From Branchiostoma floridae (taxonomy: Eukaryota > Chordata > Leptocardii > Amphioxiformes > Branchiostomatidae), in contig NC_049995.1 in NCBI RefSeq assembly GCF_000003815.2, positions 18,520,824 through 18,584,823 on the forward strand: a stretch of 64,000 nt of DNA, given 5' to 3'. This document shows positions 48,119 through 58,700 of the stretch, in pieces. Each line of letters starts with the position of its first letter. Within the stretch, counting starts at the first letter, position 1. The notes under the pieces were generated by a model. That model searched no databases. It saw only the letters and a program-made list of their open reading frames with translations, and had not been told where the DNA came from. Both the position numbers and the translations under genes were made by a program.

Positions 48119-48357
48119 TAAATAAATAAATAAATAAAATAGATAAATACACAGGTCTTACTGGCAAGCGTGCAGATGTTGACACACTGGCAGCACCGAA
48201 TCCGTAGGTGTTTTTGGCACACTTTTTGACAGATTAGCCGTGAGGCTCGGTGGGCGTCACTCCACCGTCATGGGGGCAGGGGCATGGCGAGTATCGAACT
48301 CAGGACCTACTGATTCTGATTCCAACGCTCTAGCCGTTGCGCCACACAGACACCCCT
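48119..48357 (-). mobile_element. tRNA-derived SINE
   Basis: On the minus strand the 5' end (about 48357) reads TGGCGCAACGG (A box) and, about 40 bases on, GAGTTCGATAC (B box), as in a tRNA gene. A non-tRNA body and an (ATTT)n tail at 48119-48140 follow. It lies in intron 1 of copy H, just upstream of the DED exon. Confidence 0.7.
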
Positions 48358-48429
48358 TACTTACTTAGACGTACGATATATATGTGCAGAATTGGTTCAG
48401 TTCAGTGACGTTTCATCGTCTGTTTCAGG

Positions 48430-51214
48430 ATGGCAGGTCCGGTACGAGAAAGAGTCACAGATGCCGACAGGCGCCATTTTGATTTTGTGCAAACCTTGCT
48501 CCGTATTTCCGATGAGCTGACAGAAGAGGAAACAGCAAACGTGAAGTTGTTTTGTCTGCATCTGATTCCTGAAGGCCAGTCGGAACAACTGAAGCGGGCA
48601 GTGGACGTTTTCCAAAAGCTGATTAAACTGGACAAAATCGACCAAGAGAATCTTGACTTTCTCAAAGAGCTGTTGGAAAGAATCGGCCGACAGGACCTAA
48701 TTCGGGACGTTCTGCAGCAGTTCCAGCCGCCTGACCGAGAGATTCCGGAGAATCCCGAACTGCAGCCGGGATCGAGTCAGCAGGGCCAGGGAGCAATTGC
48801 AGAAGGTAAGTAACAACTAACATGCAAGAAAAGTTTGTATAAGCCTCAAATAAAAAATCCATTATCTGGCCGGCAGCCTTACCTCGTTATTTCTATGGCA
48901 TTTGCTCTCAATCCAACTAGTAAAAGAACTCATAAGAAACAATATTTCGGACATGTTTTCAATTAACATAAACACTTGATATTCCAGGACATGCAACCTC
49001 TAACACCTACGTTGTCGTGAACGGCCAAGTGCGCATGATCCAGGAAACTCTAGATCGCCTTAGAAACCACATAGCAACGTTATCTGGCAGCAGAAGGTCA
49101 CAGGTCAAGTTCAGAGGTTACAAGAAGCACAAGAGCATCCTGGTGCACTTCTCCATACCGCAGGAGAACACGGCGGTGCTGAGGCACATGGCGGATCACT
49201 CCGACCCGAGACTTGTCTACATGGGCGTCAAGTCACTGCAGATCGATGCTGAAGTTCCCATCAAAGTCAAGCAGGGGGCGCCTGTGTACGGTGAGTTGAC
49301 TTTGTATTTGTCTTCAATTGTATTTAACATAGACTTAGTCGGTACTTCTCCACTGGTCTGAATTCAGGCACATTCCGTTGGTATTCCAGTTTAGACATTG
49401 AGTGGTTTTATTTTGGCAATATTTGCGTTTTTCTTCCAAGTTACAAAAATATTTTTGGAAAAAGAAAATGGTTGTCGACGCTTTTACAACATGTCTAATA
49501 GATGTCTAATAGATTGTCCCTAGCTGTCATTTTTTATACAGATAATGCTTTATGTACATGAAATGCAATTTCCATACATCAGAACCATCTAGACCATTTA
49601 CCTGTTGATTTGTGAAGTTAGTTTCACTAAATTTCAGATGTCAAGAGACAACATCCTGTTGATGACATCGAGGTGGGATGCAGTACCCGGACCAGACACC
49701 AGAGGGCGCCCCAGGGCTGGACCCGTCTGTCTGCCCTGAACCTGTTCTCGGACGCCCTGCCGCTCCATCTGCAGGCAGCCGCGAGTCTGGAGTACCAGGG
49801 CTTCTCCTACAGCCTGGTCCGGGCTCTGGTGCAGAAGGACCGGCTCAGAGAACACCAGATGAGGCAGGCCATCCAGAACCTCAGGAACGCAGAGGTGGAT
49901 TCCAACAAGCTCCTTCAGAAGGCAGAGATGGATTCCAACACGATCATGACTTTGAGTTCCAAGCTCAACATCACAGAGAACAGGCTGAAGGAGGCTCTTG
50001 AGACGATCGCAGTTCTTGAAGAAAAGCTGCAGCAGGCTCAAGAATACGCAGAGAAAGCGGCTAAGCAGGTGGCTTCCCAATTGACGGAGTACAGGGGAGA
50101 GAAGCCACCTGGAGGCTGGCCACAGGAGTACATGGGAGAGAAGCCGCCTGGAGGCTGGTCAGCACTGGTCGAGAAGGCTGATGCAGTTACACAAACACAC
50201 ATAGCCGATACTGTTGGTACTACAGGGAGACCTGAGGATCTGGGTGACAAGCTTGGAGAAGATCCGACTGTAAAGCAAGAAGAAAAGAGAACTGCAAGGC
50301 AAGACTCTGACACTGACAATGGGGTCGATGAAAGAGATGATATTTTTAGCACAAAACCAATTGAGGAAGAACAACACATAGCGGTAATAGAAGGAGCGCC
50401 AATTGGCTCTACTGGGGACATAAAACAGGGTGTGGTCTCTTTTGGTGGGGAAGGATCAGTACCTGGAAAGTTTTCTTACCCACGTGGCGTTGTGGTGTCG
50501 CCTAGCAACGAGATATTTGTGGCAGAAAAAGACAACAAGCGAGTCCAAGCCAACAGCACAGAGGGAGTTTACCTGCGCCACTTTCCAACAGTTGTACCGG
50601 GTACAGGGGATAAGGTCATGGAGCCGCATGATGTCTGTATGGACGGTAACGGCACGCTGTGGGTAGTGGGGGGAGGAAAGATAGCTGACCATGTTGTACA
50701 GTACAGCACGGGCGGGACCGCCATGGCGGGGATTGAACTTAAGAAGGGCTCTTATGACCGGGGTATTGCGGTGAACATGCGCACTAACCACATCCTGGTA
50801 ACTGATTGTGACCAAGGTGAATTTCATGTGTTCCGTCCGGACGGCTCCCTGGTGCGGACAGTCCGGCATCCACAGGCTGGTCTGAAACGCCCGGGGTATG
50901 TCACTGTGGACGGGGAAGGGAACATTCTTGTGTCGGACTGGGGCAGGAAATCTGTGAGCCTGTATGACGAGTCCGGAAAGTTCCTGTTCTGGTTTGGAGG
51001 TGAGGGAGGTGGTGAAGGTCAGTTTATCCCTGTGGCATCTGTACAGACAGGGCAGGTAACGTCCTCGTGGCGAACCCTGGGAACAGGAGGGTTCATATTT
51101 TCACACGTCACGGCGAGTTTGTCCGGACCGTCCATACTAGGTCTAAACCGGAAGGCCTGGCTGTGGGACCGGAAGGGCAGCTGGTTGTCACCGATCGGTG
51201 GAACGACACTGTGA
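48430..51214 (+). CDS. Copy H: DED / unknown domain / coiled coil / NHL protein, frameshifted near the C terminus
   Basis: Exons 48430-48805, 48988-49290 and 49638-51214. The DED is nearly the same as in D (SDELTEEETANVKL, IPEGQSEQ). There is no DD exon (182-bp intron). The 101-residue domain, the coiled coil (NKLLQKAEMDSNT variant), two 39-bp repeats and a divergent linker (NGVDERDDIFSTKPIEEE) follow. In blade 5 CAGTTTATCCCTGTGGC stands where other copies have four more bases (CAGCTGNNNTATCCCCGCGGC). About 60 codons are therefore read in the wrong frame and end at 51214; the proper frame would end in CCTAACTACTGA near 51233. The predicted 751-residue product has about four and a half good blades. 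It may be a recent pseudogene or a sequence error. Confidence 0.75.
49889..50164 (+). repeat. Coding minisatellites of copy H
   Basis: One full hendecad unit (NKLLQKA variant) and a partial one from 49889; two 39-bp units at 50087-50164. Confidence 0.75.
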
Positions 51215-52102
51215 TTATATTTCCTAACTACTGAACGGAAAACATCTTCGATAAGTATCTAATTTTGTTCCATCACAAACAGATTGGACGTACCAAATAG
51301 CCACCAGTTCTCCGGTGTACCACATGATGACGGAGGGCGGTACCGACTTTCAACGACCTTTGACCCATCGCTCAGGCAATATACTTTTGGAAAATCACGT
51401 GTTCTCAGAAATTAAGTCCTACTTCTATCTGTTCCCATCTGTTTCGTCAGTCATCCTGAAGAAGACTTGAGGATTCGGTGATTCCCGAAAGCTCACTTTG
51501 TTATCCATCTTCATATTGCTTCATTCAAGTACATAGATCTATGCTTAAAGTACACTTTATGTGAAAGTCGAATCTTTTTAATAGCAAACGTGTCTAAAAA
51601 CCATGGTAACTTTTGGGGTATGTCTGATTTGACAGATCAAAGCTTTATTAATTAATTGATTATTGCTTCGTAAATAGCTTTGCAGACTCAAATGTCTTGC
51701 ACGGCCATGGATTCCCTTTTAAACATGGTACATTGGTATGAACCAAGCGGCAACACTGTGATATAAAAAAAGTCATCTTGTATATATTCTAATTTTGCGA
51801 AGACGGAATGAAGTTGAGAAGAATGACAGACTCGTCACAAACTCGAGGGTACCCTTCAGTTTGACCGATGATAACGACTCTCCAACCAGCAGTGTACCGA
51901 TGATGGTTTAACGATGTGTGATTTTTTTTACCTGTAACATCACAATTTATCATCGGGTAAACAATTAGATACAATATAAAGGTGTCTGCACAATGTCTAA
52001 AGGTCACACATTAACACGTCTTTGGTATCAGCGGTTGAATTTCTTGGGATTTGAATTGAATTGGATACTTTACGATGCTGTATTCAGTTTTGCACCAATA
52101 AA
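51215..52102 (+). other. Copy H 3' UTR to poly(A) signal
   Basis: About 0.9 kb, sharing the CACGTG (about 51397) and GATGATAACG (about 51868) landmarks. AATAAA lies at 52097-52102, then GTCCTTTGTAGTCTT. Confidence 0.6.
52097..52102 (+). terminator. Poly(A) signal, copy H
   Basis: GCACCAATAAAAGC in the shared 3' context. Confidence 0.7.
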
Positions 52103-52747
52103 AGCTATACTTTTGTTTGCATAAAATGATTATAGTCCTTTGTAGTCTTACTTATGATACTGAGTACCAACCATAATTTCAGTCCCTGTGTAACACCCGG
52201 CAAAAAGACGCGACCAAATGTAAAGCATTGATAGACATAGAATATCTCACAAGGACGTCTAGCGGTACATGATGAAACTGAATGCTATTAAACTGAATGA
52301 ACTGAATGTTCTATAGAAATAAACAACGAGATTCTGCAATACCATCGCGGACTGGGCATCAAATAAGGACCAAAGAGGTTCTTCAAAGAAGGTATATATC
52401 AACTGTCTTATCTAATTCGTGTGGGAACAAATCGGCCTTGTCGTAACATTGTAGAACATCCTTGTGACGACAAAGTTTAAAGAACAAGTTGTCTGAATGT
52501 TGGTTCTTGTTATAAATATAGTGCCGCCATTTAATCTCCAAGCAGATGTTGGAAAGAAGCATTTGGGCCCCTAGTATATGTCGAGATGCAACTGAGTTGT
52601 ACTACAGGGATTAGCTTTTCAATAGAATATAATTCACCTGTTTTACAAACCACATAAGTACGGCGACGCCCATTCAGTATGGAAACGCTAGCTTACTGTA
52701 TCCCGAACTGTTTTCGTCACGAGCGGGTCAAACCTCCCTTTATAATC

Positions 52748-53074
52748 AGACTCCAGCGGTCGGGACCAAAGTCCAACGGATACAGAGTTCGCTACAAACC
52801 TGCCGCGTTCTCTCGTATTTCAGTCAGCAGGCCGGAGACGCTTATTCTTGTAGTACCGGCAGTATCCGCTAGGTGCGTATCTGCAGCTGCCATCACGACA
52901 TTACCCCGTGACCGATCAAAGTCTAACGGGTACCGAGTGTGTTATTCAACTGCCACATTTACTGGTATATTAGTCCCCAGACAGGAGACATCTGAGGGCC
53001 GGGAGTTTGTCTTGAAGACTCAGACTGACACTGGTTACGCCTTATGGAGTTTGTCTTACCGTCACGTCACACAG
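52748..53074 (+). other. Copy I non-coding exon 1 (5' UTR)
   Basis: Donor CACACAG|GTGAG at 53074/53075; the start is inferred at ATCAGACTCC. The upstream ORF start is lost (GACCGATCAAAG). Confidence 0.5.
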
Positions 53075-53301
53075 GTGAGTTTTTGAACCTGCTTCACTAC
53101 AGGTGAGAAACGTTCGACGTGGCGATTCAGCCAGGCGGCCATTTTAGGTCAACGACCTGAGAATACTTTTCTTTCACCTTGAGACCTCCATTGCTCTTTG
53201 TGTGGCGAAACCTTGGATAAAAGGAGAGCAGAGAAACTTTCATGAATTATTCAAATACAATTCAATCTCTACAACTGGATAAAAACGGATATTTACTTCC
53301 G

Positions 53302-53335
53302 GACGTTTCGAGTGACATCCATCACTCTTCTTCAG
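53302..53335 (-). ncRNA. Hammerhead-ribozyme-like motif in the PLE
   Basis: On the minus strand CTGAAGA is followed by a hairpin (AGAGTG...CACTC), then GAAAC and GTC. This is the order of the conserved hammerhead core (CUGANGA, stem II, GAAA, cleavage triplet). PLEs are known to carry such motifs. Stem I and the short stem III were not verified. Confidence 0.45.
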
Positions 53336-53493
53336 CAAAAGCAGAATGAACTAGTCAGAACAATTCAATACCAGTACAGCTAACTAGAAAAACTGGTTTA
53401 ACCACTAAATCGTTAGGATCATATGCAAAAGGTTACACAAATGCAAATCATGTTAGCATAGTTCCTATGGTCAGACAATACCATAGGAAAAAA

Positions 53494-54972
53494 CTATTGT
53501 CCTTTGTTGTGCAAGGCGGGGTCCCATGTACTGGAAAGTTCTACGCGCAGTCCTCCCTTCCGGTTCAAGGTGGGGTTGTAGATCCGCTCGTAGATGGCCT
53601 CCTTGACACCCCGTTCATACCACCGTGGTTCGCGGTCAAGAATGTCTGTAGTATCCAGTCTGAAGGAATGTCCTTGGTGTAGCTGAGTGTGGTGGTAGAT
53701 GGCAGAAGAGTATCCACTTGCTGTAGCCCTGCAGTGTTGTTTGTACCTAGCCTTCAGTGGTTGACTGGTTTCTCCAATGTAGGTGTCGTTGCACTGTGGA
53801 CCTTCACGCTTAAGTCTGTAGATGACGTCAGATTTGGTGCCTTTCTGTACACGGTCCTTTGGATGGACCAACTTCTGTCTGAGGGTGGAGTGGGGTTTGA
53901 AGTTGGTAGCAATGTTGAAGTTCTGTAGGATTCGCCGGAGTTTCTCTGATACTCCATGGATGTACGGTATTGTGGCATTCACTGTCTTCTTCTTCTTGTC
54001 CAGTGGCTTACTGTTGGAAGGTTTCTTTGACTCATGAGATGGTTTCAGGGCTTTGTTGAAAGACCATTGTCTGTAGCCACACTTGTTCAGGGCATCCTTA
54101 AGGTGTCGGTGCTCGTTGGATTTGGCTTCCTCTGAAGTGATGATGGTGTCCGCTCTGTGAAACAGGGTTTTTATCACACCCAGTTTCTGCTCTAAGGGAT
54201 GATGGGATTGGAAGGCCAGGTATTGGTCGGTGTGGGTTGGTTTCCTGTACACATCTACATTGATAAGTCCGTCTTCCTCTACAATGACTTTGGAGTCCAG
54301 GAATGGTAGTGTGTTGTTCTGGCTCATCTCCTGTGTGAACTTGATGTTGTCGTCTATTTGGTTGATATGTTGGAAGAACTTGTCTGCATTCGTCTTCTTC
54401 AATCTAGAAAAAGTGTCGTCCACATACCGGAACCAGTTGGCAGGCGGAGTGTCAGGGAACGTGCTCAGGGCTTCTGTCTCAAATCTCTCCATGTACAAGT
54501 TGACAACTATAGGGGACACTGGAGAACCCATAGCGCATCCATGTAACTGTTGGTAGTACTGTCCGTTGTAGACGAAGTATGTGCATCCCAGGCAGAGCTC
54601 TAAGAGATCACAGATTTGTTTGGAGGATAAGCTGGTTCTCTCTCCCAGGGTTGTGTCGGGTTCGAGGAAATCCCTTACAACCGCAACTGCTCTCTTTGGT
54701 GGTATGGAGGTGAAGAGGGAACACACGTCGTAGGAGGTGATTATCTCGTCTTCCTCAACCCGGATGTCCTTTATCTTGTTAACAAAGTCTGCACTGTTCT
54801 TGATGTGATGTTCAGATTTGCCCACTAACGGTCCTATGATATCAGCGAGAAATCTGGACAGTTCATACGTCACGGACCCTACGCTAGATACAATTGGACG
54901 CAGTGGTACCTCCTTCTTGTGGATCTTGGGAAGTCCATAGAAGGCTGGCGACTGTTCTCCGGTTGGATAGAT
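53494..54972 (-). CDS. PLE reverse transcriptase/GIY-YIG endonuclease (partial)
   Basis: The frame is open from the truncation point at about 54972; the first ATG-type start lies at 54873. It begins with the PLE block AFYGLPKIHK and PLRPIVSS. Next come the RT motifs SYDVCSLFTSIP, GCAMGSPVSPIVVNLYMERF and the catalytic FRYVDDTF, then DVYRKPTHTDQYL. The C-terminal third holds a GIY-YIG nuclease (DVIYRLKREGP, CNDTYIGETSQPLKARYKQH, ending in the ERIYNPTLNRKGG block). Reverse transcription and target cleavage act in element mobility. The copy lacks its N terminus, so it is probably dead. It is antisense to the host gene. Confidence 0.9.
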   Translation of the reverse strand: MYPTGEQSPAFYGLPKIHKKEVPLRPIVSSVGSVTYELSRFLADIIGPLVGKSEHHIKNSADFVNKIKDIRVEEDEIITSYDVCSLFTSIPPKRAVAVVRDFLEPDTTLGERTSLSSKQICDLLELCLGCTYFVYNGQYYQQLHGCAMGSPVSPIVVNLYMERFETEALSTFPDTPPANWFRYVDDTFSRLKKTNADKFFQHINQIDDNIKFTQEMSQNNTLPFLDSKVIVEEDGLINVDVYRKPTHTDQYLAFQSHHPLEQKLGVIKTLFHRADTIITSEEAKSNEHRHLKDALNKCGYRQWSFNKALKPSHESKKPSNSKPLDKKKKTVNATIPYIHGVSEKLRRILQNFNIATNFKPHSTLRQKLVHPKDRVQKGTKSDVIYRLKREGPQCNDTYIGETSQPLKARYKQHCRATASGYSSAIYHHTQLHQGHSFRLDTTDILDREPRWYERGVKEAIYERIYNPTLNRKGGLRVELSSTWDPALHNKGQ

Positions 54973-55177
54973 CTTTCATGAATTAGTTTATTTATATAGC
55001 CTGGTGGTGAAACTGACAGAAAGTTACCATATAAATGTCTTCTAAGTTACTTTGAATGCGTATGTGGGACTATGGTTTATGGTATTAACAGTTGCACTTT
55101 AGATGTCTTATATTACTGTGAATAGAATAATGATCATGTAACTATCTTTATGTCGCAAGGACCTATCATTGTCCTGA

Positions 55178-55268
55178 TCTCCACCCCGCTCCTCGGCACG
55201 TCCGCGTGACGTGTTAATGATTGATGGACAGAACAAACTCTCCGGAGTGGTCTGAGCTGACGTCACGG
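55178..55268 (+). repeat. Intron-1 repeat core, single unit, copy I
   Basis: CTCGGCACGTCCGCGTGACG, TGTTAATGATTGATGGACAG, CTCCGGAGTGG and TGACGTCA (55258-55265). Only one unit is seen, downstream of the PLE. Confidence 0.75.
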
Positions 55269-55453
55269 GGAGGTCAAAGTACTCGGAGATTCACAAACAA
55301 CTACTGTACAAGTTCCAACTGGGCTCAGTGTGGATTGAATGCTGCTCAGTCCCCAAATATTAATGTTGTTACATTTATTTAATACGACTAAAGTGAAAAT
55401 TCCCTTGTTCATATATCCAGAAGGAACACAATAAGCTGGTAACAGGTTTGAAC

Positions 55454-55465
55454 TGCGCATGCGCA
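55454..55465 (+). promoter_or_regulatory. NRF1-type motif upstream of the copy I DED exon
   Basis: TGCGCATGCGCA about 275 bases before the DED exon, matching the site at 18033 in copy D. Confidence 0.4.
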
Positions 55466-55739
55466 TGCCATGTGTCCATGGCGATGGCCTCTGACTTGTA
55501 GTAAGGATTTCTTGTGTAGACACATGCCGAGGCGTATTTTCTTGATACATGGAAAAATGTTTAGGGGCCATTCAACTTTGATTATTGCTCACAATACATC
55601 TCACTGTGAATACACATTTTGAAATGCAGACAATTCTAGGTATTTAACCTACCGCGTAGAACGGTATAAAGCTTAGGTGCTAATAGGCGCACAATGTGTG
55701 CAGAATAGGTTCAGTGGCATTTTATCGTCTGTTTTCAGG

Positions 55740-58700
55740 ATGGCAGGTCCGTTCCGAGAAAGCAGAGTCACAGATGCTGACAGGCGCCATTTTGATTTTG
55801 TCCAAAGTTTGCTCCGTATTTCTAAAGAACTCACAGAAGAGGAAACTGCAGTCATGAAGTTGTCCTGCATGCACCTGATCCCTAAAGGCAGGGCGGAACA
55901 ACTCAAGCGGACAGTGGATGTTTTCCACAAGCTGATGGAACTGGACAAAATTGACCAGGAGAACCTGGAGTTTATAGAAGAGATCTTGGAAAGAATCGGA
56001 CGACAGGACCTGATTCGGGACGTTCTGCGGTCGTTCCAGCCGCCTGACCGAGAGATTCCGGAAAATCCCGAGCTGCAGCCGGAAAACCCCGAGCTGCAGC
56101 CGGAAAACCCCGAGCACCAACCGGGAGCAAGTCTGTTAAGGACGACAGCAGAAGGTGAGTCACACATAAAGCCTCACATAACACTGTCTGTACAACCTGC
56201 CATACATCTCGTCCTGAAGTACTTTTTCAACACTATTTACGCTTGGGGAGGGATTAAACTCCCGACGTCAACTTTGAGACTAGGAAACTTTTCTTAAACT
56301 TTTGTTGGCAACAATTTTAGGATAATAGACTTTTTTTAATTTTCGTGTTGCCGTGGCAACGGGATTCTAACAACCATATGTTAGAAGAATCACTAATTCT
56401 GGTTAAAGCCACGAGGTTTCTAAGTTTTCTTGCGTATATAGTTTAATATAACATTCATAAAATCAAGTATTCGTAATTTATACTAATGTGATAACGTAAT
56501 CTGTTTCAATCCCAAACAGTGAAAAATAACACAAGGTTTTAGTCAAGTTGTCACTCGACTGTCATTACTACTTTGTACAAAAAGCGTTTTTAGTCTTCTT
56601 TATGGTATTTGGTATATGTGGAATAAATGTATTTACAGAATCTAAGGTTGCAGATCTAAGATTCAGGATTTCAAAGGAGAGCCAAAATACCTATGACTTA
56701 TTTCTACACCATTGCGGTTGCATTTGACAACCCAGGTCTATAATAAGGCTATTAGACACCATTTCTTTTGTTACAGTTTTGTTTAATACAGTACTAAGAG
56801 AAATCCTTATTTACACAGTTTTAGGTAATGAATTAACATACATGACGTCATGTAGTGCAACAATACATGGATTACATAACCGGGCGATTTTATATTGTGT
56901 TGTACAATAAGCTGCACTTTAGCCCTTGTCTAAATTTTTTTTAGTGCGTCGTGAGATAAACCGAATCATCTCACCTCCTTACGGAGGACTTCGGTCCTTT
57001 TGTATTCGTGTTTGTTTCAGGTGACGTGCAGGGATATTTTGACGATGTCATCGAAGAAGTCAGCTACAAGTGGGACGACCTGGCCTGGAAGCTGGGATTT
57101 CAGGATAACGAAATCAAAGTAATCCGAGACTTGGAGCGAGACCATGACCACAGGTGCAGGGAAATGCTGACCAGGTGGAGAAACAGGGAGGGAAAGGGAG
57201 CTACTCCACAGGTGCTGAAACAAGCCCTAAAGAACATTGGTGAAACTCGGACAGCAGAGAGCCTGGAAGGTTTGTATCATCGTTTTGGAAGATATGTTAA
57301 AATTTACCATCACGATCTACCCTTTATATAACAGTTCTGTAGAAAATTATAAGGGTCACGAGTTTTCTTCTCCATCCAACTAGAAACTATTAGAAATATT
57401 ATTGAATAGTTTGTAAAATAGCACAAACATCTTAATAATTATATTGAATTTGCAGGAACTACAACCTCCAACACCTACGTGGTCGTGCACGGCACAGTGC
57501 GCATGATCCAGGAAACTCTAGATCATCTTAAAAACTGCCTGGCAACCTTAATTGGCACGAGAAGGTCACAGGTCAAGTTCAGAGGTTACAAGAAGCACAA
57601 GAGCATCCTGGTGCTCTTCTCCATACCGCGGGAGAACACGGCGGTGCTGAGGCACATGGCGGATCACTCCGACCCGAGACTTGTCTACATGGGCGTCAAG
57701 TCACTGCAGATCGACGCTGAAGTTCCCATCAAAGTCCAACAGGGGGCGCCATTGTACGGTGAGCTCAATTAGTGTTTCACTTCACATAATTGTCAAATTT
57801 AGATCGCTACAAGAATAAGGACATTACTAACTTTATGAAAGTTATTATCTACTATTATTTTCTTTCGACGCTTTACCAAACCTCTGGCTATTGAATTCAG
57901 GGAAACAGAATGTTCCATTCCAGCACTTTCGGCCCAAAACCACATGACTAAAAGAAGCACGTTTCTGGAGGAACTTAAACTGTATTTGGACAAGAATGTC
58001 TTGTGGGTGATGTCATATCAAATACAATCTGTAAATTTCATGATGTCATTTTTCTTTCACAAATGTGTTCCAGATTTCAAGAGACAACTGCCTGTTGATG
58101 ACATTGAGGTGGGATGCAGTACCCGGACCAAACACCAGAGGGCGCCCCAGGGCTGGACCCGCCTGTCTGCCCTGAACCTGTTCTCGGACGCCCTGCCGCT
58201 CCATCTGCAGGCAGCGGCGAGTCTGGAGTACCAGGGCTTCTCCTACAGCCTGGTCCGGGCTCTGGTGCAGAAGGACCGGCTCAGAGAACACCAGATGAGA
58301 CAGGCCATCCAGAACCTCAGGAACGCCGAGGTGGATTCCAACACGCTCCGTCAGAAGGCAGAGGTGGATTCCAACACGATCATGACTTTGCGCTCCAAGC
58401 TCAACATCACAGAGAACAGGCTGAAAGAGGCTCTTGAGACGATCGCAGTTCTTGAAGAAAAGCTGAAGCAGGCCCAAGAATACGCAGAGAAAGCCGCTAA
58501 GCAGGTTGCATCCCACGTGACGGAATACAGGGGAGAGAAGCCGCCTGGAGGCTGGTTTGCTCATCAGGCGGAGAAGGCAGATGTAGCTACACAGACACAC
58601 ATAGAGGGTTCTGTTGATATCACAAGGAGACCTGGAGAAAGGGTTGAAAAGCATAGAGAAGACCCAACTGCAAAGGAAGAAGGCAGGAAAACTCCAAGGA

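Larger units (their letters stand above)
53250..54972 (-). mobile_element. Penelope-like element (PLE), 5'-truncated, with 13-bp target-site duplication
   Basis: A 1723-bp insertion in intron 1 of copy I is flanked by the direct repeat CTTTCATGAATTA (53237-53249 and 54973-54985). It contains one minus-strand ORF coding for reverse transcriptase plus GIY-YIG endonuclease, the defining pair of endonuclease-bearing PLEs. The 3' region carries a hammerhead-like motif. The 5' part of the ORF is missing. Confidence 0.9.

Noticed and set aside
48290-48357. Functional tRNA gene on the minus strand
   Set aside because: A and B boxes are present, but the acceptor-stem pairing is not evident and an unrelated body with an (ATTT)n tail follows, so a SINE fits better.
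3474-55268. Idea that the repeated TGACGTCA/GC-box units are CRISPR-like or phage-like arrays
   Set aside because: Spacing is hundreds of bases, the units are diverged paralogous intron repeats, and the window is clearly eukaryotic.
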